40,784 nucleotides of DNA from CAYMTN01 sp964393335. Its GTDB lineage: Bacteria > Chloroflexota > Anaerolineae > Aggregatilineales > Aggregatilineaceae. Below are positions 33,051 through 40,784 of this stretch, in pieces. The notes under the pieces are model-generated. The model had not been told where the DNA came from, ran no database searches, and saw only the letters and a list, made by a program, of their open reading frames with translations. Position 1 is the stretch's first letter, and each line of letters begins with the position of its first letter. Both the position numbers and the translations under genes were made by a program. The stretch spans positions 1 to 40,784 of the forward strand of contig CAYMTN010000020.1 in the NCBI GenBank assembly GCA_964393335.1. Direction: 5' to 3'.

Positions 33051-34934
33051 ATGAAACAAATCCTGCTGTTGTTAGCTGATCCGGACACGCGCAGCACGCT
33101 GCATAGCTGGCTCTCGACACGCTACAACGTCATCGCGCCGGATATTCAGACTCAGTTTCCTGAGAGCGATCAGTACGATCTGTTAGTCGTTGACCACGCG
33201 GCTATGCATCAGTTTGGCGCTTGGATACACGATCTCAAAAATGCTGAGATGCCCGAACTGCTGCCGGTGTTATACGTCGCGCCCGGCGGCACGTTGGATT
33301 CTGTCGATCACGCGGTCTGGTATCACGTCGAAGACGTGCTGAGCCTGCCGCTGGAACAGATCGCGGCCTATCTGCGGGTCGCCGCCTTGCTGCGCATCCG
33401 CGCGCTGTCGCAGCAACTCAGGGCGAACCGTGACAAACTGCTGCGCGTCAGCAAGGCGATTGAAAGCACCAGCGACGCGGTGAGCATTGCGGACATCGAT
33501 GGCACCACGATCTATCACAACCAGGCGTTTGTCAACCTGTATGGATTCACGGCCAACGAGTTGAATGTACACGGCATTCCCAACTCGCTTTTTTTGCACC
33601 CTCAGGTCGCCGAAGAAGTCTTCCAGGCCGTTCAACAGGGACATCCCTGGCGGGGCGAAGTCGAGTTAAGGGACAAGTACGGCAAGGTGATCCCCACCCT
33701 GCTGCACGCCGATTTGATTGACGACGATGACGGCAACCGCATCGGCCTGATCAGCGTGTTTACGGATATCACCGAACGCAAACACGCCGAAGCGCTGACG
33801 CGATCGCAGCGCATCTGGGCTGAGGCCCTGCGGGATACCGCCGCAACATTGACCAGCACGCTGGACCTGGACGAAGTCCTGGAACGAATCCTGATTAACA
33901 TTGGGCGTGTGGTGCCGCATCAATTTGCTTACGTGATGCTGGTTGACGATAATGGAGAGGAAGCCTTTGTCGTGCGCAGGCACGGTTTTGAATACCTGGA
34001 TGTGGACGATTGGCTGAGCAGTCAACGGCAGGCCATCGGGCGTGAACCGGTCCTGCAACAAATGGTCACGACGGGAGAACCAGTGCTGGTGTCTGCCATT
34101 CCTGCTGAGTGGTACGCTGCGCGACCGGCGGGTATGCGGCAGATTCAGTCCTATATCAGTGCCCCCATTCGCCTGAACAGGGCCACGATTGGTTTTCTGT
34201 ACCTCTTCAGCACTGAGGTGAACTTTTTCACGATGACCCATGCGGAACGCCTGGGGGCATTTGCCGAACAGGCAGCGATTGCGATCCAGAACGCCCGGTT
34301 GCATGAAAAAGCCCAGGCACTCGCCATGTTACAGGAACGCCAGCGGCTGGCCCGCGATCTGCATGATGCCGTCAGCCAAACGCTGTTTTCGGCGAGCGTG
34401 ATCGCGGAGTCACTGCCGCGCCTTTGGGAAAGCGAGCCGCAGAAGATCGGTTCCAGGTTGGACCAACTGCTCCGCTTGACGCGTGGCGCGATGGCTGAAA
34501 TGCGTACGCTGCTGCTGGAACTGCGCCCGTCGACACTGACAGAAGCCGATCTCGACGAGCTGCTGCGCCATCTGACCGACGCGCTGCAAGGCCACTCGAA
34601 CGTGGAAGTGACGTTGACCGTCCAGGGATACCGCAGGCTGCCGGCGGATGTGCAAACAGTATTTTATTATGTTGCCCAGGAGGCTCTCAACAACATCGTC
34701 AAACACGCCCATGCTGCCCATGTGGATATCCGGCTGGAAAGTCGCCCGGATCGGGTCGGGTTGATGATCAGCGACAATGGACAGGGGTTCGACGCACACA
34801 CCGTCAGCACTACGTCAATGGGGTTAGGCATTATGCATGAGCGGGCGGAGACGATTGGCGCTACATTGAACGTTTCCAGCCAGCCTGGACAGGGAACGCA
34901 ATTGACCCTGGTTTGGACAGATACGGAGCAATAG
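33051..34934 (+). CDS. Sensor histidine kinase with pseudo-receiver, PAS, GAF and HisKA_3 domains
   Basis: ATG 33051 is preferred; an open frame with GTG 33000 adds 17 residues of no clear family sequence. The product has 627 residues and no membrane helix. Residues 1-105 look like a receiver domain with D48 kept (LLVVDHAA) but with Val where the conserved Thr should be and Leu 99 where the Lys should be (EDVLSLPL), so phosphorylation is unlikely. A PAS domain (about 130-245) follows, with IYHNQAFVNLYGF and GLISVFTDITERKHAE. A GAF domain (about 265-420) comes next. The HisKA_3 dimerisation motif is ERQRLARDLHDAVSQTL with phospho-acceptor H438, and the ATPase has FYYVAQEALNNIVKHA and SDNGQGFD, the LiaS/NarX pattern. 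The partner regulator follows 9 bases later. Confidence 0.9.
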   Translation: MKQILLLLADPDTRSTLHSWLSTRYNVIAPDIQTQFPESDQYDLLVVDHAAMHQFGAWIHDLKNAEMPELLPVLYVAPGGTLDSVDHAVWYHVEDVLSLPLEQIAAYLRVAALLRIRALSQQLRANRDKLLRVSKAIESTSDAVSIADIDGTTIYHNQAFVNLYGFTANELNVHGIPNSLFLHPQVAEEVFQAVQQGHPWRGEVELRDKYGKVIPTLLHADLIDDDDGNRIGLISVFTDITERKHAEALTRSQRIWAEALRDTAATLTSTLDLDEVLERILINIGRVVPHQFAYVMLVDDNGEEAFVVRRHGFEYLDVDDWLSSQRQAIGREPVLQQMVTTGEPVLVSAIPAEWYAARPAGMRQIQSYISAPIRLNRATIGFLYLFSTEVNFFTMTHAERLGAFAEQAAIAIQNARLHEKAQALAMLQERQRLARDLHDAVSQTLFSASVIAESLPRLWESEPQKIGSRLDQLLRLTRGAMAEMRTLLLELRPSTLTEADLDELLRHLTDALQGHSNVEVTLTVQGYRRLPADVQTVFYYVAQEALNNIVKHAHAAHVDIRLESRPDRVGLMISDNGQGFDAHTVSTTSMGLGIMHERAETIGATLNVSSQPGQGTQLTLVWTDTEQ

Positions 34935-34942
34935 AAAACCTG

Positions 34943-35584
34943 ATGAGCGAGTCACATCCCATTCGGATTTTGATCGTCGATGACCATGACATGGTGCGCA
35001 GCGGGCTGGAGGTGATGCTTGAAACATCCGACGACCTGATGCTGGTCGGCCAGGCCGCCGGGGGTGAAGACGCGGTACGTCTCTGCCAGCAGTTGCAGCC
35101 GGATGTCGTGTTGATGGATCTGGTGATGCCCGGCATGGATGGCGTCGAAGCGACAAGAGCCATACGGACGACCTGTCGCGCTACGCAGATCATCGCGCTG
35201 ACCAGTTTTAAAGAAAAAGAGCTGGTGCAAAAAGCGCTGCAGGCCGGCGCGATTGGTTACCTGCTGAAAAATGTATCGATTACCGAGTTGGAGGACGCGA
35301 TCCGCGCGGCACATTCGGGCAAGTCAACGCTGGCTCCAGAAGCTACCCAGGTGCTGATCGAAGCCGCCACCGAGCCGCCCCCGCCCGGCCATGATCTGAC
35401 CCCGCGCGAACACGAAGTTCTACAACTCATGGCTGAAGGTTTCAACAACCGTGAAATCGCGGAAGCGCTGACGATCAGCCGCTCGACGGTCAAAAATCAT
35501 GTCAGCAACGTGCTGTCGAAGCTGGGGGCTACCAGCCGTACCGAGGCGGCAACGCTGGCCGTGCACCATAACCTGATAAAATGA
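34943..35584 (+). CDS. NarL/LuxR-family response regulator
   Basis: ATG 34943 is preferred over ATG 34913, which lies inside the kinase gene; the product has 213 residues. The receiver domain has D13/D14, phospho-acceptor D59 (VVLMDLVMPGMDG), and the switch and Lys region ALTSFKEKE and YLLKNVS. The LuxR-type helix-turn-helix is LTPREHEVLQLMAEGFNNRE followed by SRSTVKNHVSNVLSKL. All key residues are present. Its partner is the kinase just upstream, of the LiaS/NarX class, with 8 bases between them. A terminator follows at 35616-35646. Targets are unknown; the shared palindromes upstream of the neighbouring genes are candidates but no evidence ties them to this regulator. Confidence 0.93.
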   Translation: MSESHPIRILIVDDHDMVRSGLEVMLETSDDLMLVGQAAGGEDAVRLCQQLQPDVVLMDLVMPGMDGVEATRAIRTTCRATQIIALTSFKEKELVQKALQAGAIGYLLKNVSITELEDAIRAAHSGKSTLAPEATQVLIEAATEPPPPGHDLTPREHEVLQLMAEGFNNREIAEALTISRSTVKNHVSNVLSKLGATSRTEAATLAVHHNLIK

Positions 35585-35615
35585 TTCCCGCGTTCGTCAG
35601 CGGTCGGATATCTGG

Positions 35616-35646
35616 TCCCTTGTCATGTGATGATGAGGGATTTTTT
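35616..35646 (+). terminator. Rho-independent terminator after the NarL-type regulator
   Basis: TCCCT (35616-35620) pairs with AGGGA (35636-35640), with inner pairing TCAT/ATGA, directly followed by TTTTTT (35641-35646). Confidence 0.65.
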
Positions 35647-35681
35647 GTCCGCAGCGCCGTGTCTGATCAGGGAACAGCCGG

Positions 35682-36242
35682 TTAGCCGCGTATCTCGACT
35701 AACAGCCGCCCCATGTTGCCCCACAGGTTGAGGAACCTGTCTCGCGGGATGCTGGTTGGGGCGGTCAGTTGGGACGAGTCGATGAACTGAAAGGTGTTGG
35801 TTGCCGGAGTCCACCCCGCCAGGATGACGACGTGTGACCACCCGGTGAAACGCCAGCCGCGCCGTCGCAGCGGCTCGCCATAGACCGGCATGGCAAGGCG
35901 ATCCTCACGCAGCGCGCGCAGCAGGTCGTCTTCGCTAGCCCGCAGCCGCCAGCGTGCCGGAATGCCGTGCTGGCGCAGCATATCCGCGATGCCCCATGGG
36001 AACGTGGCCCAATTAGGAATCCGGCGCACGACCAGCGGCGGGAATCCCGCGCTCCAGCGGGGCCGGTTCATCGCCTGGGCGACCGTGTGTGCCGCGAGCA
36101 CGTCCTGCCCCAGCCAGAAATTGATCGCCGTTGTCACGACGTGTGGCCCGCAGTCGTTCGTATCACCTTGCGCGATGTGATAGTGCGCCAGGGGGCGCGC
36201 GTGCCGGTCCGCCACGCTCAAACTGCCGTCTGGATGCTGCAT
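35682..36242 (-). CDS. C39-like cysteine peptidase family protein
   Basis: A 186-residue protein with no signal peptide. GGGAG precedes ATG 36242 by about 9 bases. The motif QGDTNDCGPHVVTTAINFWL holds the catalytic Cys and preceding Gln/Asp of papain-like C39_2 peptidases; GWSHVVILAGW gives the His, and FQFIDSSQ the Asp. The residues of the triad are in the expected order and spacing. It could be a stand-alone peptidase or a catalytic domain of a toxin-like or transport-coupled protein; no ABC or transport domain is encoded beside it. The gene follows the lipoprotein gene by 18 bases, so it is probably co-transcribed. Confidence 0.72.
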   Translation of the reverse strand: MQHPDGSLSVADRHARPLAHYHIAQGDTNDCGPHVVTTAINFWLGQDVLAAHTVAQAMNRPRWSAGFPPLVVRRIPNWATFPWGIADMLRQHGIPARWRLRASEDDLLRALREDRLAMPVYGEPLRRRGWRFTGWSHVVILAGWTPATNTFQFIDSSQLTAPTSIPRDRFLNLWGNMGRLLVEIRG

Positions 36243-36260
36243 GTGATCACACTCCCCGCG

Positions 36261-37127
36261 TTACGATCCGGATCGGGCGGTCCAGGTGCCCGGCGCACCC
36301 GTGATCATGATGTACGTTTGTCCCGCCTGCGACATGCCGACCATTTCGCCGCGCTCGAAGACCAGAACCTGCGCGGTGCCGCCACTTTCGCCGGAAATAG
36401 CCCAGCCGAGCGTGTCACGCACGGTCGGGTTTTCGCGCCAGACCTTACCAAAACCCCGCACCGGTTCTAAGGCCCCGGCAGGCGGTGACGCGCCGCCGCT
36501 TGCCGGATCAACGCCTTCGGTAAACGTATCGTTAAAGCGCTGGTACGTACCGTTGTTGTACAGCGCGTAGATCACCGCCTGGGGCTGTGCGCCCAACGAC
36601 GATACCCAGATCATCACGCCGTTTTGAAATGGTTGGTACGCGCTGTTGACGGTCGCTGCTGCCGGGAGAAGCGGGCAGCCTAACGCCGCCGGGAAGTTCG
36701 GATCGCCCTGGTAAATGGCGGCAAACAAACCTTGCGGCGCGTTCGAGCAGCCCCCTGCCACCGCTCCTCCCGGTATCGCGCCGCCGCTGGTTTGCCCGCC
36801 AACCGGCATGTACAGCGGCGCACCTGGCGTAACGGGCGTATCGGTCGGCGTCGGCGTAAAGGTGGGCGTCATCGTGATCGGCGGGGGTGGGCTGGGCGTT
36901 GCCGTGCGGGCTGGAGCTTGCGTTGGCAGCAGGGCCGCATTGGTGGCCTGCATCACCGAGGTCGAGGTTGGGGTTTCCGTCGCCACAATCGGGATGACAG
37001 GCAGCGGCGGCGTGGCGGTAATGTAGATCGGCGTCACGGTCGGCGGGCTGTCGCGCAGCACGCCACACCCCCCGGCCAACAGCAGCACCGCCCCTAACAC
37101 CAGCCAGCGTGCGATCCGTCGTGTCAT
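36261..37127 (-). CDS. Lipoprotein with Thr/Pro-rich linker
   Basis: A 288-residue protein. The lipoprotein signal peptide is clear (basic start, then LVLGAVLLLAGGC with C21 as the lipidation site). Residues about 28-100 are a low-complexity Thr/Pro linker (PTPTDTPVTPG), the type common in Chloroflexota surface proteins. A Gly/Ala-rich hinge follows and then a domain of about 160 residues with two half-similar segments: FQNGVMIWVSSLG, then VYALYN-like IYALYNNGTYQRFNDTF, and FERGEMVGMSQAGQTYIMI. These resemble the repeated units with FxxGxMxW/xxx...YxF seen in other lipoproteins from this phylum, whose role is unknown. The protein should sit on the outer face of the membrane. Confidence 0.78.
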   Translation of the reverse strand: MTRRIARWLVLGAVLLLAGGCGVLRDSPPTVTPIYITATPPLPVIPIVATETPTSTSVMQATNAALLPTQAPARTATPSPPPPITMTPTFTPTPTDTPVTPGAPLYMPVGGQTSGGAIPGGAVAGGCSNAPQGLFAAIYQGDPNFPAALGCPLLPAAATVNSAYQPFQNGVMIWVSSLGAQPQAVIYALYNNGTYQRFNDTFTEGVDPASGGASPPAGALEPVRGFGKVWRENPTVRDTLGWAISGESGGTAQVLVFERGEMVGMSQAGQTYIMITGAPGTWTARSGS

Positions 37128-37155
37128 GTGTGCCCCTTATTGCGTCGTATCCGGC

Positions 37156-38070
37156 TCACGCTTTGATACGGGCGTGTATATCACCGTTTTCGTCGGACCA
37201 GGCAACCGCCATGTGCGGCGTGTTATACGCAAAGGCGATCTGCCCCCGGTAATCTACCAGAATGATACCGCCATAACCACCGGCGCGCTCGTACATCGTC
37301 TTGATCGCAAAATCGGCAGCCTCTTGCGCGCTCATGCCGTGCCCGATGGCATCCGTTGCCGTTTTAGCCAACACAACGCGCATGATACTCTCGCCGTGCC
37401 CGGTGGCCGAGGCGGCCCCGGTCAGGTTGTCGGCATACGCGCCCGAACCGACCAGCGGCGAATCGCCCACACGACCCGGCAGTTTGTACGCTGCCCCGCC
37501 GGTTGACGTTGCCGCCGCGACGGACCCATCCGCATCGATGGCGACCGCGCCGACGGTGCCCTGTGGGTGCGGTTTGTCCGGTGCGAACCCGTCAAGCAGG
37601 TGGTAGTCCGGCTCTAACTGCAATTTGCGAAAGCGCTCGATCTCCCGCCGGACGGTTAGTTCCGCTTCGGCACACAGGCGCATCCCTTTTAGCTCGGCAA
37701 AACGGCGCGCGCCTTCACCCACCAGCAGGCTGTGATCGGTGTCTTCGCTGATCAGACGCGCTAACTGCACGGGGTTGGTGATGCCACGTACCGCCGCCAC
37801 CGCCCCCAGGGCGAGCGTATGGCCCTCCATGATGATAGCGTCCATCTCGATATCCCCCGCGCGGTTGAGCACACTGCCGACTCCCGCATCAAAGGTGGGA
37901 TCGTCTTCCATGACACTCACCGCTTTCTCGACAGCATCCAGGGCCGAGCCGCCTGCCGCGAGAATCGCCCACCCGGCTTCGGCGGCGACGTGCGTACCGC
38001 CGATATGATCGGCGTGTGTTTCTTCCGCGATGCGCCATGCCCCGCCCTGCACAATGATTGTTGGCTTCAA
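37156..38070 (-). CDS. Isoaspartyl peptidase/L-asparaginase family protein (Ntn hydrolase)
   Basis: A 304-residue protein of the asparaginase 2 family, which is made as a precursor and cleaves itself. The cleavage and catalytic site is HPQGTVGAVAID with T172 as the new N-terminus of the beta subunit. Other family landmarks are IVQGGAWRI at the start, VEDDPTFDAGVGSVLN (as MEDDPTFDAGVGSVLN), GEGARRFAE and GGAAYKLPGRVGDSPLVGSG, the substrate-binding loop with the conserved Arg and Asp. It hydrolyses beta-aspartyl peptides or L-asparagine, so a role in recycling damaged peptides or nitrogen is likely. There is no signal peptide. It lies 50 bases after the hydrolase gene and 28 before the lipoprotein gene, on the same strand. 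Confidence 0.92.
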   Translation of the reverse strand: MKPTIIVQGGAWRIAEETHADHIGGTHVAAEAGWAILAAGGSALDAVEKAVSVMEDDPTFDAGVGSVLNRAGDIEMDAIIMEGHTLALGAVAAVRGITNPVQLARLISEDTDHSLLVGEGARRFAELKGMRLCAEAELTVRREIERFRKLQLEPDYHLLDGFAPDKPHPQGTVGAVAIDADGSVAAATSTGGAAYKLPGRVGDSPLVGSGAYADNLTGAASATGHGESIMRVVLAKTATDAIGHGMSAQEAADFAIKTMYERAGGYGGIILVDYRGQIAFAYNTPHMAVAWSDENGDIHARIKA

Positions 38071-38120
38071 ATGACACTCTCCGGTAAATGTTTTCAGGTG
38101 AATCCCATCCGTGTAACGTT

Positions 38121-39056
38121 TTACTCGCCCTGCAAGGCGCTGTCAAAAAACGCGACCACGCGCCTCTCGTATTCGTCCGGTGCTACCTCCCGATACCTGC
38201 CGTGACCGGCCCCGTTGACAATCCATAAGTCGGCGGTTGGCCCGGCAGCGGCCACCTGCTGTTTTGCCCCGGCGAGGCTGGACTCGCGGCTGCCATAGAT
38301 CAACAAGATCGGGCGCGGCGCGATGCTGCCGATCACATCCAGGGGACTCAGATTATCCAGGCTCACACCGGTGATCACGCGGTAGCTGCCCGCAATCGAC
38401 CATTTGTAGATCGCCTCCAGGATCGTGCCAGAATCGCTGTTCGCGCCGATGACGCCATCGGCAAAATCGCCGTAACCGCCCTCCGCGATGACGGCACGCA
38501 GCGCCGGGTACTGTGCCGCCGCCATGATCGTCGTCGCGCCTGCCGACGAAAACCCGGTGATCCCGATGCGGTCCGGGTCTACGTCGTCGCGCGTTTGCAG
38601 GTAAGCCAGCGCGATGCCTACTTCACGCGTTTCATGATAACCCAGGCTCAGCGGCCCCATGCCCGCACAGCGGCGCGATTCGAAGGTCAGCACGGCGTAC
38701 CCGTGCCCGGCCAGCATCGCCGCCAGTCCTAACCGGTTCGCACGCCCGGCGTTCGTCGTCGGCGGGATGATGATCGCCGCGCTGCGCGGGGTAGCAGCGC
38801 TGCTGCCGGGAATGAAATACGCCCGGATGTGGCTGCCGTCCTGCGCTGCCAGCGTAACGTCTTCCCACGCGTAACCGAAATCAGTTGGCGTGGCGGCGCG
38901 TTCGTTGCACGGGCCGTATAACAGGCTGTACGTGGTCGCTGCGCCGAGCAGCGCGGGGACACCGGCGGCAGCGATCAATATGGCAGCCACCAATACGGCG
39001 AACAATCGCCGCCAGTAGCGCGGATTGCGCCGCCGGGCAGGTGAGGGAGCGGTCAT
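38121..39056 (-). CDS. Membrane-anchored alpha/beta hydrolase
   Basis: A 311-residue protein. A basic N-terminus is followed by a hydrophobic helix (LFAVLVAAILIAAAGVPALL, about residues 18-38), which reads as a signal anchor. The alpha/beta-hydrolase core has the nucleophile elbow GFSSAGAT with a Ser, the strand PRPILLIYGSRESS carrying an acidic residue in the place of the catalytic Asp, and GAGHGRY with the His. It should face outside the membrane and act on an ester or peptide bond; the substrate is unknown. A terminator for the GTPase gene lies just upstream. Confidence 0.82.
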   Translation of the reverse strand: MTAPSPARRRNPRYWRRLFAVLVAAILIAAAGVPALLGAATTYSLLYGPCNERAATPTDFGYAWEDVTLAAQDGSHIRAYFIPGSSAATPRSAAIIIPPTTNAGRANRLGLAAMLAGHGYAVLTFESRRCAGMGPLSLGYHETREVGIALAYLQTRDDVDPDRIGITGFSSAGATTIMAAAQYPALRAVIAEGGYGDFADGVIGANSDSGTILEAIYKWSIAGSYRVITGVSLDNLSPLDVIGSIAPRPILLIYGSRESSLAGAKQQVAAAGPTADLWIVNGAGHGRYREVAPDEYERRVVAFFDSALQGE

Positions 39057-39082
39057 TGGGAAGCCCCCAGGCAGAGGGTTGG

Positions 39083-39114
39083 AAAAAAGAGAGCGCGCCA
39101 GCCGTGACGCGCTC
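39083..39114 (-). terminator. Rho-independent terminator after the COG2403 GTPase gene
   Basis: On the minus strand GAGCGCG (39114-39108) pairs with CGCGCTC (39097-39091) around a 10-base loop, with extra pairs outside, and is followed by TCTTTTTT (39090-39083). Confidence 0.75.
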
Positions 39115-39131
39115 CCTGGTTAATCACCCGA

Positions 39132-40457
39132 TCAGGCTTTCGGGCCGAATTTCTCGCCCAGCACATCGGCAACAGTTGGATTGCCCAGTTCTTGCAGTTC
39201 GTAACGCACGCGCCGGTATTCCTTGTCCAGCGTGATCACACGCGTGAGATCAATCGGCGTCGCCACGATGACCAGATCGGCAGGCGTCCGGCGGATCGTC
39301 TCTTCGAGATCGGCGCACTGTTCGTCACCGTAGCCCATCGCGGGCAGCAGCGCCCCCGTGTTGGGGTATTTTTCAAACGTCTCTGCGATGCTGCGCACGG
39401 CATAGGGGCGCGGGTCGATCAGTTCGTCCGCGCCGAGTTTTTGCGCGGCGACCACACCGGCCCCATAGGTCATTTCGCCATGCGTCAGCGTCGGACCGTC
39501 TTCGATCACCAGCACTTTTTTGCCGCGAATCGCGTCGCCTCCCTCGACAAAGGTCGGGGACGCCGCGTCGATGACCGTCGCAGCCGGGTTCAACTGGCGG
39601 ATGCTGGCTCGCACCTGCTGTACACCTTCCGGCGCGGCGGAGTCGATCTTGTTGATCACCACCACGTCGGCCATGCGCAGGTTCGTTTCGCCGGGGTGAT
39701 AGGTTTGCTCGTGACCGGGTCGCAGCGGGTCCACGACCACGAAGTACAGGTCTGGCTTGAAGAACGGCATATCGTTATTCCCACCGTCCCACAGCACGAT
39801 GTCGGCTTCTTTTTCTGCTTCGCGCAAGATACGCTCGTAGTCCACGCCCGCGAAAACCACGACGCCGTTCGTGATGTGCGGCTCGTACTCCTCGCGCTCC
39901 TCGATAGTCACGTGCTGTGCAGCAAGATCATCGTAGCTGGCGAAGCGCTGTACAGCCTCTAGCGCCAGATCGCCGTATGGCATCGGGTGGCGCACGACGG
40001 CGACCGAATAACCCAGCTTGCGCAGCGCGTTACTGACCGCGCGCGTCGTCTGGCTCTTGCCGCACCCGGTTCGCACGGCCCCCACGCCGACAACCGGCTT
40101 GCTGCTTTTTAACATGCTGTGCTTGGGACCGATCAAGCGGTAATCGGCTCCAGCGGCCAGCACCTGGCTGGCTTTGTGCATGACGGTTTCATGTGATACG
40201 TCGGAATACGCGAAGACGACTTCGTCAATGCGTTCATTCCGGATCAAATCTGTCAGGTCTTTTTCGTCAAAAATGGGGATGCCCCTGGGGTAAAACTTAC
40301 CGGCCAGCTCAGCCGGATACACCCGGCCTTCGATGTCCGGAATCTGGGTGGCGGTAAAGGCGACCACCTCATAGGCATCGTTATCACGGTAAAACATATT
40401 GAAGTTGTGGAAGTCGCGTCCGGCGGCTCCCATAATCAGGACACGAGTCTTAGACAT
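39132..40457 (-). CDS. COG2403-family GTPase annotated as cyclic 2,3-diphosphoglycerate synthetase
   Basis: The start is ATG 40457 because AGGAG lies 7 bases upstream; the product has 441 residues. The N-terminus (VLIMGAAGRDFHNFN) is a Rossmann-like strand-loop, with a following domain to about residue 115. The P-loop GVGAVRTGCGKS (about 124-135) begins a P-loop kinase or GTPase domain that includes NDMPFFKPDLYFVVVDPLRPG, with VVINKID as the NKxD-type guanine motif. Archaeal members make cyclic 2,3-diphosphoglycerate, a thermoprotectant, from 2,3-diphosphoglycerate; in mesophilic or environmental bacteria the activity has not been shown to my knowledge, so the name is a family label. No signal peptide. 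A terminator follows at 39083-39114. Confidence 0.82.
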   Translation of the reverse strand: MSKTRVLIMGAAGRDFHNFNMFYRDNDAYEVVAFTATQIPDIEGRVYPAELAGKFYPRGIPIFDEKDLTDLIRNERIDEVVFAYSDVSHETVMHKASQVLAAGADYRLIGPKHSMLKSSKPVVGVGAVRTGCGKSQTTRAVSNALRKLGYSVAVVRHPMPYGDLALEAVQRFASYDDLAAQHVTIEEREEYEPHITNGVVVFAGVDYERILREAEKEADIVLWDGGNNDMPFFKPDLYFVVVDPLRPGHEQTYHPGETNLRMADVVVINKIDSAAPEGVQQVRASIRQLNPAATVIDAASPTFVEGGDAIRGKKVLVIEDGPTLTHGEMTYGAGVVAAQKLGADELIDPRPYAVRSIAETFEKYPNTGALLPAMGYGDEQCADLEETIRRTPADLVIVATPIDLTRVITLDKEYRRVRYELQELGNPTVADVLGEKFGPKA

Positions 40458-40519
40458 CAAAAAGCTCCTACGCGGTACTGCATCCCGCGGGACGGACGAT
40501 GACACCACGCAACGTCTAT

Positions 40520-40784
40520 TTACGTCGCGCGCGGGGAAACGCTANNNNNNNNNNCAGCTAACCCGATGCTGATCAGGTATAGTACCAGCAGCGGGGCTAT
40601 AACCAGCAACATGTTAAACGGATCGACGGTCGGCGTGATCACCGCCGCCACAATGGTGATAATCACCACCGCCAGCCGCCAGTTCCGAATCAACGGTCTT
40701 GGTCCCAGAATCCCCAGGCGGGCCAGCACAAACACCACCACCGGCAGCTCAAACGCCACGCCGATCCAGAACAGCAGCGAGGTC
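40520..40784 (-). CDS. tatC: TatC, Sec-independent translocase subunit, C-terminal fragment broken by an assembly gap
   Basis: The minus strand read from the window edge gives SLLFWIGVAFELPVVVFVL, LGILGPRPLIRNWRLAVVII and TPTVDPFNMLLVIAPLLVLY. This is the C-terminal half of TatC: FELP, the DPF-like TPTVDPFNM motif and the last helix ending LYLISI. The N-terminal half lies past the edge of the window. The 10 N at 40545-40554 interrupt the last part, so the tail read as SVSPRAT beyond the gap may be out of frame and the true length is unknown. TatC is the twin-arginine signal receptor of the Tat export channel. Confidence 0.85.
   Translation of the reverse strand, partial: TSLLFWIGVAFELPVVVFVLARLGILGPRPLIRNWRLAVVIITIVAAVITPTVDPFNMLLVIAPLLVLYLISIGLAXXXXSVSPRAT
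40545..40554. other. Assembly gap of 10 N
   Basis: Ten unresolved bases inside the tatC reading frame. The count may be a placeholder, so linkage across it and the frame beyond are uncertain. Confidence 0.99.

Noticed and set aside
1..40784. CRISPR arrays, tRNA or rRNA genes, transposons, integrases
   Set aside because: No regular short-spaced repeats, no tRNA cloverleaf or rRNA sequence that I recognise and no transposase-like protein were found by reading; a dedicated scan was not possible.

Overview
The window is about 40.8 kb of moderately high-GC bacterial DNA with no rRNA, tRNA or CRISPR array that I can see. Gene content resembles environmental Chloroflexota (Anaerolineae-like): HisKA_3/GAF/PAS kinases paired with NarL regulators, a very large two-FtsX-domain permease, Pro/Thr-rich lipoproteins, and family-5 solute-binding proteins for sugars. 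This assignment is inference from gene style; there is no phylogenetic marker gene. A run of 10 N at 40545-40554 shows it comes from a draft assembly. Three genes run close to or off an edge or gap.

Layout. (1) 1-3816: the 5' part of a large membrane or secreted protein on the minus strand, not listed as a closed ORF because it has no stop inside the window; then, divergently, a TetR regulator overlapping a DUF116 cysteine-motif protein. (2) 3964-10510: an OmpR-type response regulator, its histidine kinase, a small haem-type membrane protein (DUF4405-like) and a MacB/FtsX-type ABC exporter. Two 35-bp imperfect repeats sit directly after the stop codons of the kinase and the small membrane protein, and their core also occurs before the regulator. 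(3) 10668-12606: a fusion with a C-terminal isoprenylcysteine-methyltransferase-like domain, and a convergent secreted protein made of two copies of one unrecognised domain.

(4) 12922-25370: a carbohydrate-utilisation operon. A LacI repressor gene is preceded by a consensus promoter and a perfect 38-bp palindrome holding two overlapping LacI-type operators. It is followed by a complete Opp/Dpp-like importer (binding protein, two permeases, two ATPases), a GH2 beta-glucuronidase, a GH88 unsaturated glucuronyl hydrolase and a heparinase II/III-like polysaccharide lyase without signal peptide. Together they predict import of glucuronate-containing oligosaccharides, which are cleaved in the cytoplasm by the lyase, stripped of the 4,5-unsaturated uronate by GH88 and of saturated glucuronate by GH2.

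(5) 25467-29704, minus strand: a GT39-like membrane glycosyltransferase, a GT2 glycosyltransferase and a SAM methyltransferase in a tight row (envelope glycan or lipid modification), preceded by a YhfC-like intramembrane protease. (6) 29995-35584, plus strand: a FAD/NAD reductase, a YtxH-like protein, a PRC-barrel protein, a small unknown protein, and a NarL-type two-component system. Their upstream regions share palindromes and a 48-bp element at constant distance from the start codon. (7) 35682-39056, minus strand: a row of alpha/beta hydrolase, isoaspartyl peptidase/asparaginase, lipoprotein and C39-like cysteine peptidase. (8) 39132-40784, minus strand: a COG2403-type GTPase annotated in related genomes as cyclic 2,3-diphosphoglycerate synthetase, with a terminator, and the C-terminal part of TatC interrupted by the assembly gap.
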